From Tepidibacillus decaturensis (lineage in GTDB: Bacteria; Bacillota; Bacilli; Tepidibacillales; Tepidibacillaceae): a stretch of 32,538 nt of DNA. The notes below the pieces were generated by a model. That model was given only the letters and a program-made list of their open reading frames with translations. It searched no databases and was not told the origin of the DNA. The stretch is from NCBI RefSeq assembly GCF_001561915.1, contig NZ_LSKU01000001.1:2547176-2579713 (forward strand), given 5' to 3'. This document shows positions 18,095 to 26,236 of this stretch, in pieces. The translations under genes and the position numbers were made by a program. Numbering within the stretch: position 1 is the first letter of the stretch; each line of letters starts with the position of its first letter.

Positions 18095-19042
18095 TTATGA
18101 TTTCATAGGACATATTTTCTCAAACATGATTCGCGCAATTTCTTCAGGACTTCTTTCTTTATTTACTAATTGATCTAATTCCTTATTAAAAAATTGGGTG
18201 TAGATGGCAACATCTATCTTTTGTTGAAATAAGTGGTGCAAAAGCTCGACTACTTCTCTCTTTAAAAAGGAGGTTCTTTGCTTTTGAAGTACTCCTCGTT
18301 CGATTAAATATTGTTGGTGGTTTTGTAATGCCGCCCATAGTTCTTCCAATCCTACTTGATTTGTACTAATGGTTTTGATGATAGGTGGCTTCCAATTCGC
18401 ATTTATTTTTGTCATCTCGATTAACATTTCAATCTCATGGATTAATTTCTCTACACCCGGTAAATCGCTTTTATTGATTACAAATAAATCGGCTATTTCC
18501 ATCAGTCCTGCCTTGAACGCTTGGATCGTATCTCCCCCACCTGGATGGAGGACTACCATTATAGTGTCTGCAACGTTTATGATTTCTAATTCCGATTGCC
18601 CTACACCTACGGTTTCAATCAGAATATAATCATTCCCCATCGAATCTAATACTCTAACGACTTCCCTCGTCGTCTTTGCAAGACCTCCTAATGTTCCTCT
18701 ACTTCCCATACTTCGAATAAAAACATTTGGATCTAAGGCATGTTTTTGCATTCTTATCCGATCCCCTAAAATGGCACCACCTGTAAATGGACTTGTTGGG
18801 TCTACCGCTATCACCCCAACCTTTGCTCCAGTTTGGCGAATGACTTGAATGATGGCATCTACCAATGTACTTTTCCCAGCACCGGGAGGTCCTGTTATTC
18901 CAATCACTTTGGCATGGCCTGTATAAGGATATAATTGATTAAGAAGTTCCACTTTCTCTGGTAAATCATTTTCAATGATCGAGATGGCTTTCCCAACACT
19001 ACGTTTATTCCCCTCTAGGATCTGTTTTAACAGGTTCTCCAT
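18095..19042 (-). CDS. meaB: MeaB/ArgK-type G3E GTPase
   Basis: 315 residues. GTPase of the G3E class that guards adenosylcobalamin loading of methylmalonyl-CoA mutase or related mutases. P-loop GPPGAGKST (51-59), VDPTSPFTGGAILGDRIRM (Mg and switch region), ETVGVGQSE, and the base-reading NKSD are all present, and the C-terminal dimerisation helix region follows. ATG 19042 has GAGGGG seven bases upstream. No mutase gene is in the window, so the partner must be elsewhere; isobutyryl-CoA mutase is another possible client. Confidence 0.9.
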   Translation of the reverse strand: MENLLKQILEGNKRSVGKAISIIENDLPEKVELLNQLYPYTGHAKVIGITGPPGAGKSTLVDAIIQVIRQTGAKVGVIAVDPTSPFTGGAILGDRIRMQKHALDPNVFIRSMGSRGTLGGLAKTTREVVRVLDSMGNDYILIETVGVGQSELEIINVADTIMVVLHPGGGDTIQAFKAGLMEIADLFVINKSDLPGVEKLIHEIEMLIEMTKINANWKPPIIKTISTNQVGLEELWAALQNHQQYLIERGVLQKQRTSFLKREVVELLHHLFQQKIDVAIYTQFFNKELDQLVNKERSPEEIARIMFEKICPMKS

Positions 19043-19085
19043 GATTTATCCCCTCAACCTAAACTGAATATTCAGATATTTATTG

Positions 19086-19121
19086 GTAAAAAATAAGGAT
19101 TGAATCTTTCACTTCAATCCT
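19086..19121 (-). terminator. Intrinsic terminator of the LapA-like gene
   Basis: Perfect 9-bp stem AGGATTGAA / TTCAATCCT with an eight-base loop, then TATTTTTT on the minus strand, 17 bases after the stop. Confidence 0.85.
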
Positions 19122-19138
19122 ATGTCATCGAATGATTC

Positions 19139-19465
19139 TTATGCCTGCTCGCCTTCAGTCTTAACCTCTGTTTCCTTATGAACCGTTTCTGTCTCCGTTT
19201 GTTTTTTTATCTCCTGTAGCTCTTGTTTTAATTGGCTGTTTTCCTTTTCTAACGTTTTCATTTTTCTTGTCGTTTGAATTTGTTTCATCGATGAAAGGAT
19301 AAACATAAACAGTGCTCCAATCAGAATCGAAAAAATAATCATCAATATCAATGGGACATCTGCTTGTGTAAAATAAAAGTCGATGACTACAGGTTGTATA
19401 TTCATAACAGCAAAAACGACGACAATAAGGGTAAAGAATAATAAAATAATTAATCTTGCCTGCAT
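19139..19465 (-). CDS. LapA/DUF1049 domain membrane protein
   Basis: 108 residues: two transmembrane helices (LIILLFFTLIVVVFAVMNI and VPLILMIIFSILIGALFMFIL) joined by the short strand VVIDFYFTQADV, then a cytoplasmic coiled coil ending in a Glu/Lys/Thr-rich tail. This is the LapA_dom (DUF1049) family, named for lipopolysaccharide assembly in Gram-negatives; its job in Bacillota, which have no LPS, is not known. ATG 19465 with a GGTGAT site. Confidence 0.8.
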   Translation of the reverse strand: MQARLIILLFFTLIVVVFAVMNIQPVVIDFYFTQADVPLILMIIFSILIGALFMFILSSMKQIQTTRKMKTLEKENSQLKQELQEIKKQTETETVHKETEVKTEGEQA

Positions 19466-19520
19466 ACGATCACCATCCTAGTTATCCTATTCGCTATCAA
19501 ATGGTCTTTTCCTGCTAAGA

Positions 19521-19537
19521 TAGCCCACAAAAGTGAA
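19521..19537 (+). repeat. Left end of a family B repeat
   Basis: TAGCCCACAAAAGTGA matches the left end of the copies at 11699 and 13067, then runs into a decayed family A copy. No right end is seen. Confidence 0.55.
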
Positions 19538-19542
19538 ATAGA

Positions 19543-19592
19543 GATGTATATTACAACGAGCAAAGTCATCCATGCCTCTTTGAAGAAATAAC
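19543..19592 (-). repeat. Decayed half copy of family A repeat
   Basis: GATGTATATTACAACGAGC and the following GTCATCCATGCC resemble the left end of the 15452 copy as read on the plus strand, with many changes and no right end. It abuts the stop of the XapX gene. Confidence 0.5.
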
Positions 19593-19747
19593 TAGAATAA
19601 CCAATCAAATAGTTTGAATCCCAAAAATATCCCTATAATCCCCATAATTCCAGGTAATGCGGGTGGTGCGGGAATAGGTAGTTTGAAGAACGCAAAAAGG
19701 AATCCAACCACCCCACCAGTTAGCAATGATAATAAAATTTCCTTCAA
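19592..19747 (-). CDS. XapX domain small membrane protein
   Basis: 51 residues with two hydrophobic stretches around a proline-rich turn: (M)KEILLSLLTGGVVGFLFA, then LPIPAPPALPGIMGIIGIF and GFKLFDWLF. This pattern is the XapX (DUF1427) family of small membrane proteins, function unknown. The start is TTG 19747, with GAGGG eight bases upstream; it overlaps the stop of the upstream gene as TTGA, so the two are probably coupled. It is easily missed because it is short and has a TTG start. Confidence 0.8.
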   Translation of the reverse strand: MKEILLSLLTGGVVGFLFAFFKLPIPAPPALPGIMGIIGIFLGFKLFDWLF

Positions 19748-20193
19748 TGTAAGATCCCTCTTTCCTCTTGATATTCTATTTCAACTTGATAATGTCCAAT
19801 TTTTTGTTGGTCAATGTATACATCATAACTTAAATAAATTTTTCCTTTTAGCCATTCCTTCTCGATTTTGACCTGATGTGTTATCATCTCTAATTCTAAT
19901 CTGCCATAAGGACTTAAATAGGCGTTTGACCATGTTTTCCCTTTTTCAAAAACTTGTTTCATACTCACATCGCCTTGACGAATAATCGTTACAACCGGTG
20001 AATCCTTTTCAGCCTCTTTCCACTGAACAATCGTCGCTGTTTTTCCTAAGTCCTCTAACTGTTCTTCATAGCGCAAATAAACTGACTCATCTTTAAGATA
20101 TAATTTGCCCTTCCCCTGAAACGTCATTCTATCCTCTTCACCATAAGGATGACGAATATAAGTGATGACTTGTAATGTTACATCTTGTTCCAT
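19744..20193 (-). CDS. ywiB: DUF1934 (YwiB-like) beta-barrel protein
   Basis: 149 residues, almost all beta strand, matching DUF1934/YwiB, a calycin-like barrel of unknown role found beside argS and speB genes in Bacillales. Typical segments are RMTFQGKGKLYLKDESVYLRY and the late LELEMITHQVKI and KGKIYLSYDVYI strands. ATG 20193 is chosen; the frame's GTG at 20202 is part of the AAGGTGAG site. The usual downstream argS is missing and the XapX gene is there instead. Confidence 0.85.
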   Translation of the reverse strand: MEQDVTLQVITYIRHPYGEEDRMTFQGKGKLYLKDESVYLRYEEQLEDLGKTATIVQWKEAEKDSPVVTIIRQGDVSMKQVFEKGKTWSNAYLSPYGRLELEMITHQVKIEKEWLKGKIYLSYDVYIDQQKIGHYQVEIEYQEERGILH

Positions 20194-20236
20194 TTTTCTC
20201 ACCTTGTTTTATGTACAGATATTTCCAACGGTAGAA

Positions 20237-20277
20237 AAGCTTCTATCCTAGCTTTCCGATGCATTGGATAGAAGCTT
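20237..20277 (-). terminator. Intrinsic terminator of speB
   Basis: Perfect 12-bp stem AAGCTTCTATCC / GGATAGAAGCTT that starts within the speB stop codon. The T tract after it is poor (TTCTACC). Confidence 0.7.
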
Positions 20278-21146
20278 TATCTAATAAATCCCAAAAGGAT
20301 TTCTCTTACTAATTTAGAAGCAAGGATTGATGTCTGATCAGAAGAATCAAGAACAGGTGCAACTTCTACTATGTCAGTTCCTACGATTTGAAGTCTTGAA
20401 CGAGCCATTTCATGAATCGCTGATAGCAATTCTTTTGGGGAAGTACCTCCAGAATCAAGAGTTCCTGTTCCAGGAGCAGCACTTGGATCGATCACATCAA
20501 TATCAATCGTAAGGTAGACAGGGCGATCCTTTATCGTGGGTATCACCTTTTTCAATGGTTCAAGTACTTCAAAGGGATAAAAGTTCAAATTTTGTCTTGC
20601 AAATGCAAATTCTTCTTTGGTTCCAGAACGGATACCAAATTGATAAACGTTCCCTCCCCCGATCAATTCTACTGCTTTACGAATAGGGGTTGCATGGGAA
20701 TAGAGTTCACCCTCATAATCTGTTCTTAGATCGGCATGGGCATCAATATGAATTAAAACCATATTAGGATATTTTTTATAAACCTCGCGAATGACTGGCC
20801 ATGTGACTAAGTGTTCTCCACCTAAGCCTAAAGGAAATTTACCATCCTTTAGAATTTTTGCAACATATTCCCCAATCATATTAACGCTTTTTTCTGGATT
20901 ACCAAAAGGAAGGGGAATATCACCAGCATCAAAATACTTTACTTCCGTTAATTCTCGATCTAAATAAGGACTGTATTCTTCTAAAAGAATCGATACTTCT
21001 CTTATACTTTTCGGGCCAAACCTTGAACCGGGACGAAAACTAACGGTAAAATCCATTGGCATGCCATAAATAACGACTTGAGCATCCTCATAAGTAGGAT
21101 GGGCTGCAATAAAGACATTTCCAGAATAGGCCTCATCAAATCTCAT
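20277..21146 (-). CDS. speB: Agmatinase
   Basis: Hydrolyses agmatine to putrescine and urea with a two-manganese centre. 289 residues. The ureohydrolase metal motifs are all present: GGEHLVTWP, HIDAHADLR and LTIDIDVIDPSAAPGTGTLDSGG. It follows speE by six bases, so putrescine made here feeds spermidine synthase in one operon. ATG 21146. Confidence 0.95.
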   Translation of the reverse strand: MRFDEAYSGNVFIAAHPTYEDAQVVIYGMPMDFTVSFRPGSRFGPKSIREVSILLEEYSPYLDRELTEVKYFDAGDIPLPFGNPEKSVNMIGEYVAKILKDGKFPLGLGGEHLVTWPVIREVYKKYPNMVLIHIDAHADLRTDYEGELYSHATPIRKAVELIGGGNVYQFGIRSGTKEEFAFARQNLNFYPFEVLEPLKKVIPTIKDRPVYLTIDIDVIDPSAAPGTGTLDSGGTSPKELLSAIHEMARSRLQIVGTDIVEVAPVLDSSDQTSILASKLVREILLGFIR

Positions 21147-21152
21147 TAAACC

Positions 21153-22010
21153 TTACTCCTTTACTAAGTCTTCAACAAATTTAGGTAATTGAAAAACAGA
21201 CTTGTGAATACTTGGTGAATAGTACTTGGTATCTAAATCTTTTAACTCTGATTCATTCACTTTTAATGGGTCATATTTTTTCGAACCCATCGTAAAGCTC
21301 CATAATCCGCTTGGGTATGTCGGAATACTAACGGTATAGAGTCTGGTAATAGGGAATATGGAACGGATATCCTTAAACACTCGACGAATTAAATCTTGGT
21401 TAAACCATGGAGATTCAGTTTGAGCAACAAGAATTCCATCTTCTTTTAAGCAATCATAAATTCCTTGATAAAAGCCTTTTTCAAATAATCCGACTGCAGG
21501 ACCCACTGGTTCTGTCGAATCGACCATAATCACATCAAATTCATTTTTATGATCGTGAATATATTGAATTCCATCTACGACCTGAACATCTACACGTGGG
21601 TCATCAAGTGCCCCCGCAATTTCAGGTAAGTATTGTTTTGAAGTTTCAATCACTCTACCATCAATTTCAGCTAATACTGCTTTTTCTACACTAGGATGTT
21701 TAATGATCTCACGAATGGCTCCACCATCTCCTCCACCGACAACTAAAACTTTTTTAGGATTTGGATGTGTATTTAAGGCCACATGGGTGATCATCTCATG
21801 ATAAACAAATTCGTCTTTAATTGTGGTCATTACCATACCATCTAAAACAAGCATCCGACCAAATTGATTCGTATCAATAATATCTAGTTGTTGGAAGTCT
21901 GTTTTTTCACTATGTATGGTTTTAGAAATCTTCGTCGTTATCCCATGATTAGGGGTTTGTTTTTCTGTGTACCATAATTCCATTAATCCCATCAATGCTT
22001 CATTATTCAT
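21153..22010 (-). CDS. speE: Spermidine synthase
   Basis: Transfers an aminopropyl group from decarboxylated S-adenosylmethionine to putrescine. 285 residues with the N-terminal strand domain ([18 protein letters not shown]), the nucleotide loop [19 protein letters not shown] and the catalytic [12 protein letters not shown] 22010 has GAAGG eight bases upstream; homologues often begin near the later ATGs at 21992 or 21983. It is transcribed away from the PBP gene. Confidence 0.95.
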   Translation of the reverse strand: MNNEALMGLMELWYTEKQTPNHGITTKISKTIHSEKTDFQQLDIIDTNQFGRMLVLDGMVMTTIKDEFVYHEMITHVALNTHPNPKKVLVVGGGDGGAIREIIKHPSVEKAVLAEIDGRVIETSKQYLPEIAGALDDPRVDVQVVDGIQYIHDHKNEFDVIMVDSTEPVGPAVGLFEKGFYQGIYDCLKEDGILVAQTESPWFNQDLIRRVFKDIRSIFPITRLYTVSIPTYPSGLWSFTMGSKKYDPLKVNESELKDLDTKYYSPSIHKSVFQLPKFVEDLVKE

Positions 22011-22118
22011 CTTTCCAGCCTTCTTTCTATCTTCATTTTCTTTTCATCTTTTCTATTCACATTTCTTCCTTAGATTTACCCTTTTTGCTTATTTTCATCA
22101 CGATGTACAACAAATTGT

Positions 22119-22146
22119 ATTATATTAAAAACGAACAAAAATGCAA
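22119..22146 (-). promoter_or_regulatory. Putative sigma-A promoter of speE-speB
   Basis: Minus strand TTGCAT (22141-22146), 16 bases, perfect TATAAT (22119-22124). A TACAA/TTGTA palindrome lies just downstream. It stands back to back with the PBP promoter, the two -35 boxes seven bases apart. Confidence 0.65.
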
Positions 22147-22153
22147 GAAAAAA

Positions 22154-22182
22154 TTGACTTTGCCTTCTGCCTCAAGTATAAG
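22154..22182 (+). promoter_or_regulatory. Putative sigma-A promoter of the PBP gene
   Basis: TTGACT (22154-22159), 17 bases, TATAAG (22177-22182). A TTTACC/GGTAAA hairpin (22193-22210) follows in the leader. Confidence 0.65.
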
Positions 22183-22239
22183 CTTTTCTATTTTTACCCA
22201 TAATGGTAAATAAAGATTTTGCTTGGAGAGGAGGCAAAT

Positions 22240-24294
22240 GTGTTGAGTAAATATGATCCATTAAATGAAATGATGTTATACCGAGTTTTAAAAAAGATTA
22301 AAAAAATTTTGCTTGTATTACTCTCATTGTTTTTTATTTTTAGTAGTTTATTGTTATTTTTTATTCTCTATTTACAAGCAAAACCTCTTCCTAAGACAAC
22401 GATTGAGCAAACTTCTTTTATTTACTCGATGGATGGAGAAGTGATTGATGACCTTTATTCTGGAGTGAATCGTGAATATATTCCTCTTTCTAAGATTCCA
22501 AAGTCATTGATTGAAGCAACAATAGCAATTGAAGACCGAAAATTTTATAGCCATTTTGGCCTTGACTTGATTCGGATTGGTGGGGCGGTAATTGAAGACA
22601 TCAAACAGATGGCTAAAGTACAAGGGGCTAGCACAATTACTCAACAGCTTGCAAGAAATCTCTATTTAACACTAGATAAAACATGGAAAAGAAAAGTGAA
22701 TGAGGCTTTATTAGCCGTTCAATTAGAGTTTCAATATTCGAAGGATGAAATCCTTGAAATGTATTTAAACCAAATCTACTATGGCCATTCTGCAAATGGG
22801 ATTCAAATGGCTGCAAAAACTTATTTTAATAAAGATGCTGCTGACTTAGATTTAGCAGAAAGTGCAATGTTGGCTGGAATCCCAAAAGGTCCATCTGTTT
22901 ATTCTCCATTTAAAAATCTGGAGAAAGCAAAAAGAAGACAAAAACAAGTTTTAACTTCTATGGTTGCAGTAGGTTATATTACACAGGAAGAAGCAAACAA
23001 GGCATATCAAGAAAAACTTATTTTTAAAAATCCAAATGAAAAAGTAAATTTAGCAAGTGCACCTTATTTTCGCGATTACATTGTTTCCCTCGTTAAAAAT
23101 GAATATGGAATTGAAGAGGAACAGCTTTATCAAGGTGGCTTAAAAATCTATACCACGTTAGATTCAAAGATGCAAAAGGCCGCAGAGGAGACATTGGCCA
23201 ACCGACTTCCTAAGGATCGACTTTTGCAGGGTGCTTTAATTAGTATCGATCCAACTAATGGTTTTATTAAAGCAATGGTGGGTGGAAGAGATTACCAAAA
23301 GAGTCAATATAACCGAGTATTTGCAGAAAGGCAACCAGGGTCTTCCTTTAAACCTATTTTATATTTAGCAGCCTTAGAAAATGGGTTTACACCTGTTAGC
23401 AAGTTTAAGAGCGAGCCTACTGTTTTTACATTCGGACAAAATCAAACCTATCAGCCTACCAATTTTGGAAACCGTTATCCAAACCGAGAAATCGACTTGA
23501 GATATGCTTTAACCCATTCTGATAATATTTATGCGGTAAAAACCCATATGGAAATTGGAATGGAAAAGTTAGTAGAAATGAGTATGAAGCTTGGAATCGA
23601 TAAGGATCTAAAACCCTACCCATCCTTAGCATTGGGTAGTCAAGAGGTAACTCCGTTTGAAATGGCCAAGGCATACGCAACCATTGCTAATCAGGGGAAA
23701 AGAATTGAACCTACAGCGATTCTAAAAATTGAAGATGTGAATGGTAACGTCCTCTATGAGAAAAAGGAAATCATAGAAACTGAAGTAGTTTCTGCTGATT
23801 CAAGTTTTATTTTAACCTATCTGATGGAAGGGGTCTTTGAACAAGGGGGCACAGGTTATTCTGTTTCTGATCGCTTAAATCGCCCGATTGCTGGAAAGAC
23901 GGGTACAACGGATTATGATGCCTGGTTGATTGGCTACACTCCCCAGTTGGTTACTGCGCTTTGGGCAGGTTATGATCAAAATGAGAAATTGGTAGAAGGA
24001 GACTCAATGATCAGTAAGGAAATCTGGGCAGATTATATGAAAAAGGCTCATCAATCATTACCCTTACAGTTATTTACTGTACCTGAGGGTGTCATTAGCC
24101 TCTATATTGATCCTGAATCGGGAAAAATTGCAACAGAAGATTGTCCCAATCCTCGATTAGAAGCTTTTGTAAAAGGAACTGAACCGACTGAATATTGTGA
24201 CCTGCATCAAAATGAAGATAAGGAACCTAAGCCAATTGAACCACCCAAAAATGAATCTTTCTGGAGTAGATTAAAGTATTGGTGGAAACAATGA
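22240..24294 (+). CDS. pbpG: Class A penicillin-binding protein
   Basis: Bifunctional peptidoglycan enzyme of about 684 residues. One N-terminal membrane anchor (about 22-46), then a GT51 glycosyltransferase with catalytic Glu98 in IAIEDRKFYSHFG and the QGASTITQQLARN motif, then the transpeptidase with SSFK (Ser368), SDN and KTGT (Lys553). A short charged tail follows. GTG 22240 (AGGAGG five bases upstream) or TTG 22243 (eight bases) is the start; the upstream TTG 22219 lies before the ribosome site. The place opposite speE and before the tautomerase gene is that of B. subtilis pbpG (PBP2d), which acts in spore wall synthesis; the name rests on that context. The promoter looks sigma-A, not sigma-F. 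Confidence 0.92.
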   Translation: MLSKYDPLNEMMLYRVLKKIKKILLVLLSLFFIFSSLLLFFILYLQAKPLPKTTIEQTSFIYSMDGEVIDDLYSGVNREYIPLSKIPKSLIEATIAIEDRKFYSHFGLDLIRIGGAVIEDIKQMAKVQGASTITQQLARNLYLTLDKTWKRKVNEALLAVQLEFQYSKDEILEMYLNQIYYGHSANGIQMAAKTYFNKDAADLDLAESAMLAGIPKGPSVYSPFKNLEKAKRRQKQVLTSMVAVGYITQEEANKAYQEKLIFKNPNEKVNLASAPYFRDYIVSLVKNEYGIEEEQLYQGGLKIYTTLDSKMQKAAEETLANRLPKDRLLQGALISIDPTNGFIKAMVGGRDYQKSQYNRVFAERQPGSSFKPILYLAALENGFTPVSKFKSEPTVFTFGQNQTYQPTNFGNRYPNREIDLRYALTHSDNIYAVKTHMEIGMEKLVEMSMKLGIDKDLKPYPSLALGSQEVTPFEMAKAYATIANQGKRIEPTAILKIEDVNGNVLYEKKEIIETEVVSADSSFILTYLMEGVFEQGGTGYSVSDRLNRPIAGKTGTTDYDAWLIGYTPQLVTALWAGYDQNEKLVEGDSMISKEIWADYMKKAHQSLPLQLFTVPEGVISLYIDPESGKIATEDCPNPRLEAFVKGTEPTEYCDLHQNEDKEPKPIEPPKNESFWSRLKYWWKQ

Positions 24295-24311
24295 CCAATC
24301 GATACTATAAT
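24283..24311 (+). promoter_or_regulatory. Possible promoter of the tautomerase gene
   Basis: TGGAAA (24283-24288), 17 bases, perfect TATAAT (24306-24311). The -35 lies inside the end of the PBP gene. Confidence 0.45.
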
Positions 24312-24349
24312 AGAAATGTATACAACTAATAGGACAAGGGGATGAGTTG

Positions 24350-24541
24350 ATGCCATTTGTTACAATTGAATTGATTGAAGGACGTTCACCTGAACAAAAA
24401 AGAGAACTCGTAGAAAAAATTACAAAGGTTGTTACTGAAACAGTCAATGTTCCTGCAGAAAGTGTTTATGTTTTTATTGAAGATTTAAAGAAAGACCATT
24501 TTGCCCGTAATGGGAAATTAGTGATCGATGAGCAAAAATAA
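24350..24541 (+). CDS. ywhB: 4-oxalocrotonate tautomerase family enzyme
   Basis: 63 residues before Met removal, giving the catalytic N-terminal Pro in PFVTIELIEGRSPEQKRELV. Family members shift double bonds in 2-hydroxymuconate-like enols; the natural substrate of the Bacillus YwhB group is not known. ATG 24350 has AAGGGG eight bases upstream, and starting at Pro1 is needed for activity, which rules out the in-frame TTG at 24347. It follows the PBP gene as in B. subtilis. Confidence 0.9.
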   Translation: MPFVTIELIEGRSPEQKRELVEKITKVVTETVNVPAESVYVFIEDLKKDHFARNGKLVIDEQK

Positions 24542-24546
24542 TAAAT

Positions 24547-24573
24547 CGCGCCTAAGGCGCGTTTTATTATTTT
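24547..24573 (+). terminator. Intrinsic terminator of the tautomerase gene
   Basis: CGCGCC-TAA-GGCGCG followed by TTTTATTATTTT. The kinase gene runs towards it from the other side and stops at its edge, so it may serve both. Confidence 0.85.
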
Positions 24574-25294
24574 AATATTCCTCTACCCTTTGTTTTGGCA
24601 GTGAAATCGTAAAAGTTGTTCCTACTCCTATCTCACTAGTGACCTGAATTTCCCCTTGATTTTCTTTCACAATCCGATAACAGATAGGAAGCCCCAATCC
24701 TGTTCCCTCTTCTTTTGTGGTATAGAATGGTTCAAAAATCTGTTTCAGCTTATCCTTTGGAATCCCCTGGCCATTATCTTCGATACAAATATGGATATGA
24801 TCCAGATCATCCCTGCAATAAATCTTTACCGTTCCCCCTTCTTTAGGTAACGCATCTAGGGCATTTTGAATTATATTAATAAATACTTGTTGAAATTGCT
24901 GTTTGTCAACATAAATTGGATACTTACAATCAAGAGTTTCTACCTGAATCTCATGCCCAAGTAAAAGAGCTTTTGTTTGTAATAATATGATCACATCCTC
25001 CAAAACTTGCTGTACCAACCACTCCTTTTTAGCTACAGGACGGTTTTGAGCAAGATGTAAAAAATCGTTTACCAATTGATTCACTCGATCTAATTCAGCG
25101 ACAATGATATTCTCCCACTGTTTTAAACTTTCGCTTTCTTTGGCAGATAACTGTATAAATCCTCGTACAGCAGTTAACGGATTGCGAATCTCATGAGCCA
25201 ATCCAGCAGCCAATTGACCAATCACTGATAGGCCTTCCATCCTTTTTTTCATATCTTCTTGTTGGTTTTTATATTGTTGTTTATCAAGAGCCAA
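24572..25294 (-). CDS. Histidine kinase catalytic part, sporulation-kinase-like
   Basis: HisKA and HATPase_c domains only: H box GLAHEIRNPLTAVRGFIQL, N box QNALDA, G1 DNGQGIP, F box FEPFYTTKEEG and G2 TGLGLP. The H-box region resembles the KinA-KinE group that feeds Spo0F. As a separate frame it has no sensor. It overlaps the GGDEF-like frame by 46 bases in the -1 frame. Its in-frame residues ALDKQQYKNQQEDMKKRMEG look like the helix that joins a sensor to a kinase, so the two are probably one 534-residue protein broken at an A7 run (25296-25302). Alternatively, translation starts at ATG 25252, which overlaps the upstream stop as ATGA. Confidence 0.85.
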   Translation of the reverse strand: MALDKQQYKNQQEDMKKRMEGLSVIGQLAAGLAHEIRNPLTAVRGFIQLSAKESESLKQWENIIVAELDRVNQLVNDFLHLAQNRPVAKKEWLVQQVLEDVIILLQTKALLLGHEIQVETLDCKYPIYVDKQQFQQVFINIIQNALDALPKEGGTVKIYCRDDLDHIHICIEDNGQGIPKDKLKQIFEPFYTTKEEGTGLGLPICYRIVKENQGEIQVTSEIGVGTTFTISLPKQRVEEY

Positions 25295-26175
25295 TTTTTT
25301 TGTGCAACCCAGACCAATTTCTCGGGTTCTGTTGCCTCCTCAGGATAAGAAGCCGTTGCAATCGAATATTTTAGCGGCATCGCTTCTGTATGACTAAATG
25401 AAATCTCCTGTAAAATCATTTCAATTTGTTGATATATGTCTTTTAGATCTCCATCGACGCCTATAACGAAACAATCGCCCTCATAACGGGAAAGTAAGGT
25501 CTGCTTAGGAAGGAGATTCCGCAATTCATTGGCTAATAACTTCAGAAATTGATCTCCCTCTTCCTCGCCATGCAAAAGATTGATTCTTTTAAAATCATTA
25601 AAATCGATAAAAATAATATGATAAGCGGTCGGTTTATTCTGCCAAACATGATGTAATTGATGTTGAAACCCCTTAAAATTATAGAGCCCTGTTAAATAAT
25701 CCTGGTGAGATTGACTTTCGCTTTGTCGGTAAATCCGAACAAAATAATAGGCAAAATAGGAAATGAAAAAAATGACAGTTACATCATAAAGCGTAATCAT
25801 CAAATCTTTTAAGGTTAAGTTCGTAAATAGAATTTCGATAAAAGCGTGAATAAGCGAATAGAATAAGGTGGTAAGTAATAAGACTTTTCGAGAGTTAATT
25901 TCGGTTGCTAAATAAATGACCACAGAATAATACAAGACATGAACAAATTGGGATACATCCAAAAAATGAATCATTCCGATATCTAAGACTAGAAAAGCAA
26001 GGATATAGTTGTTTGAAAGGTGATGGCGAAAAATTTTTAGGTTAAAAGTAAAAAGATTAAGTAATCCAAGAAGAATAAGAAGCCATAACAATTGTAATTG
26101 GAAACCAAGAAGGAGGGCGTTAATCATTCCGGTCATGATTGAAAACATGACAATAAACCAGCGAAAATTTCCCAT
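25249..26175 (-). CDS. Six-TM protein with degenerate GGDEF domain, kinase sensor part
   Basis: 308 residues in this frame. About six hydrophobic helices fill residues 5-147, then a GGDEF-like domain begins DYLTGLYN (159-166). The signature is RYEGDCF (230-236) in place of RYGGDEF, so both the second Gly and the catalytic Glu are changed and cyclase activity is unlikely. The frame ends VAQKNWLLINNNIKTNKKI, which is not domain-like; in the -1 frame it continues into the histidine kinase. ATG 26175 has GGGGGG six bases upstream. Six TM helices before a HisKA domain recall KinB. The promoter is sigma-H type with a Spo0A box. Confidence 0.8.
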   Translation of the reverse strand: MGNFRWFIVMFSIMTGMINALLLGFQLQLLWLLILLGLLNLFTFNLKIFRHHLSNNYILAFLVLDIGMIHFLDVSQFVHVLYYSVVIYLATEINSRKVLLLTTLFYSLIHAFIEILFTNLTLKDLMITLYDVTVIFFISYFAYYFVRIYRQSESQSHQDYLTGLYNFKGFQHQLHHVWQNKPTAYHIIFIDFNDFKRINLLHGEEEGDQFLKLLANELRNLLPKQTLLSRYEGDCFVIGVDGDLKDIYQQIEMILQEISFSHTEAMPLKYSIATASYPEEATEPEKLVWVAQKNWLLINNNIKTNKKI

Positions 26176-26192
26176 GGATTACCCCCCTATTC

Positions 26193-26228
26193 TCTCCAGA
26201 CTATCGTTTCTCTCTAGACTATCGTTCA
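26193..26228. repeat. Two tandem 18-bp repeats in the kinase leader
   Basis: TCTCCAGACTATCGTTTC (26193) is followed directly by TCTCTAGACTATCGTTCA (26211), with 16 of 18 bases alike. They fall between the sigma-H promoter and the ribosome site, so they are in the leader RNA. Confidence 0.6.
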
Positions 26229-26236
26229 ATATATTT

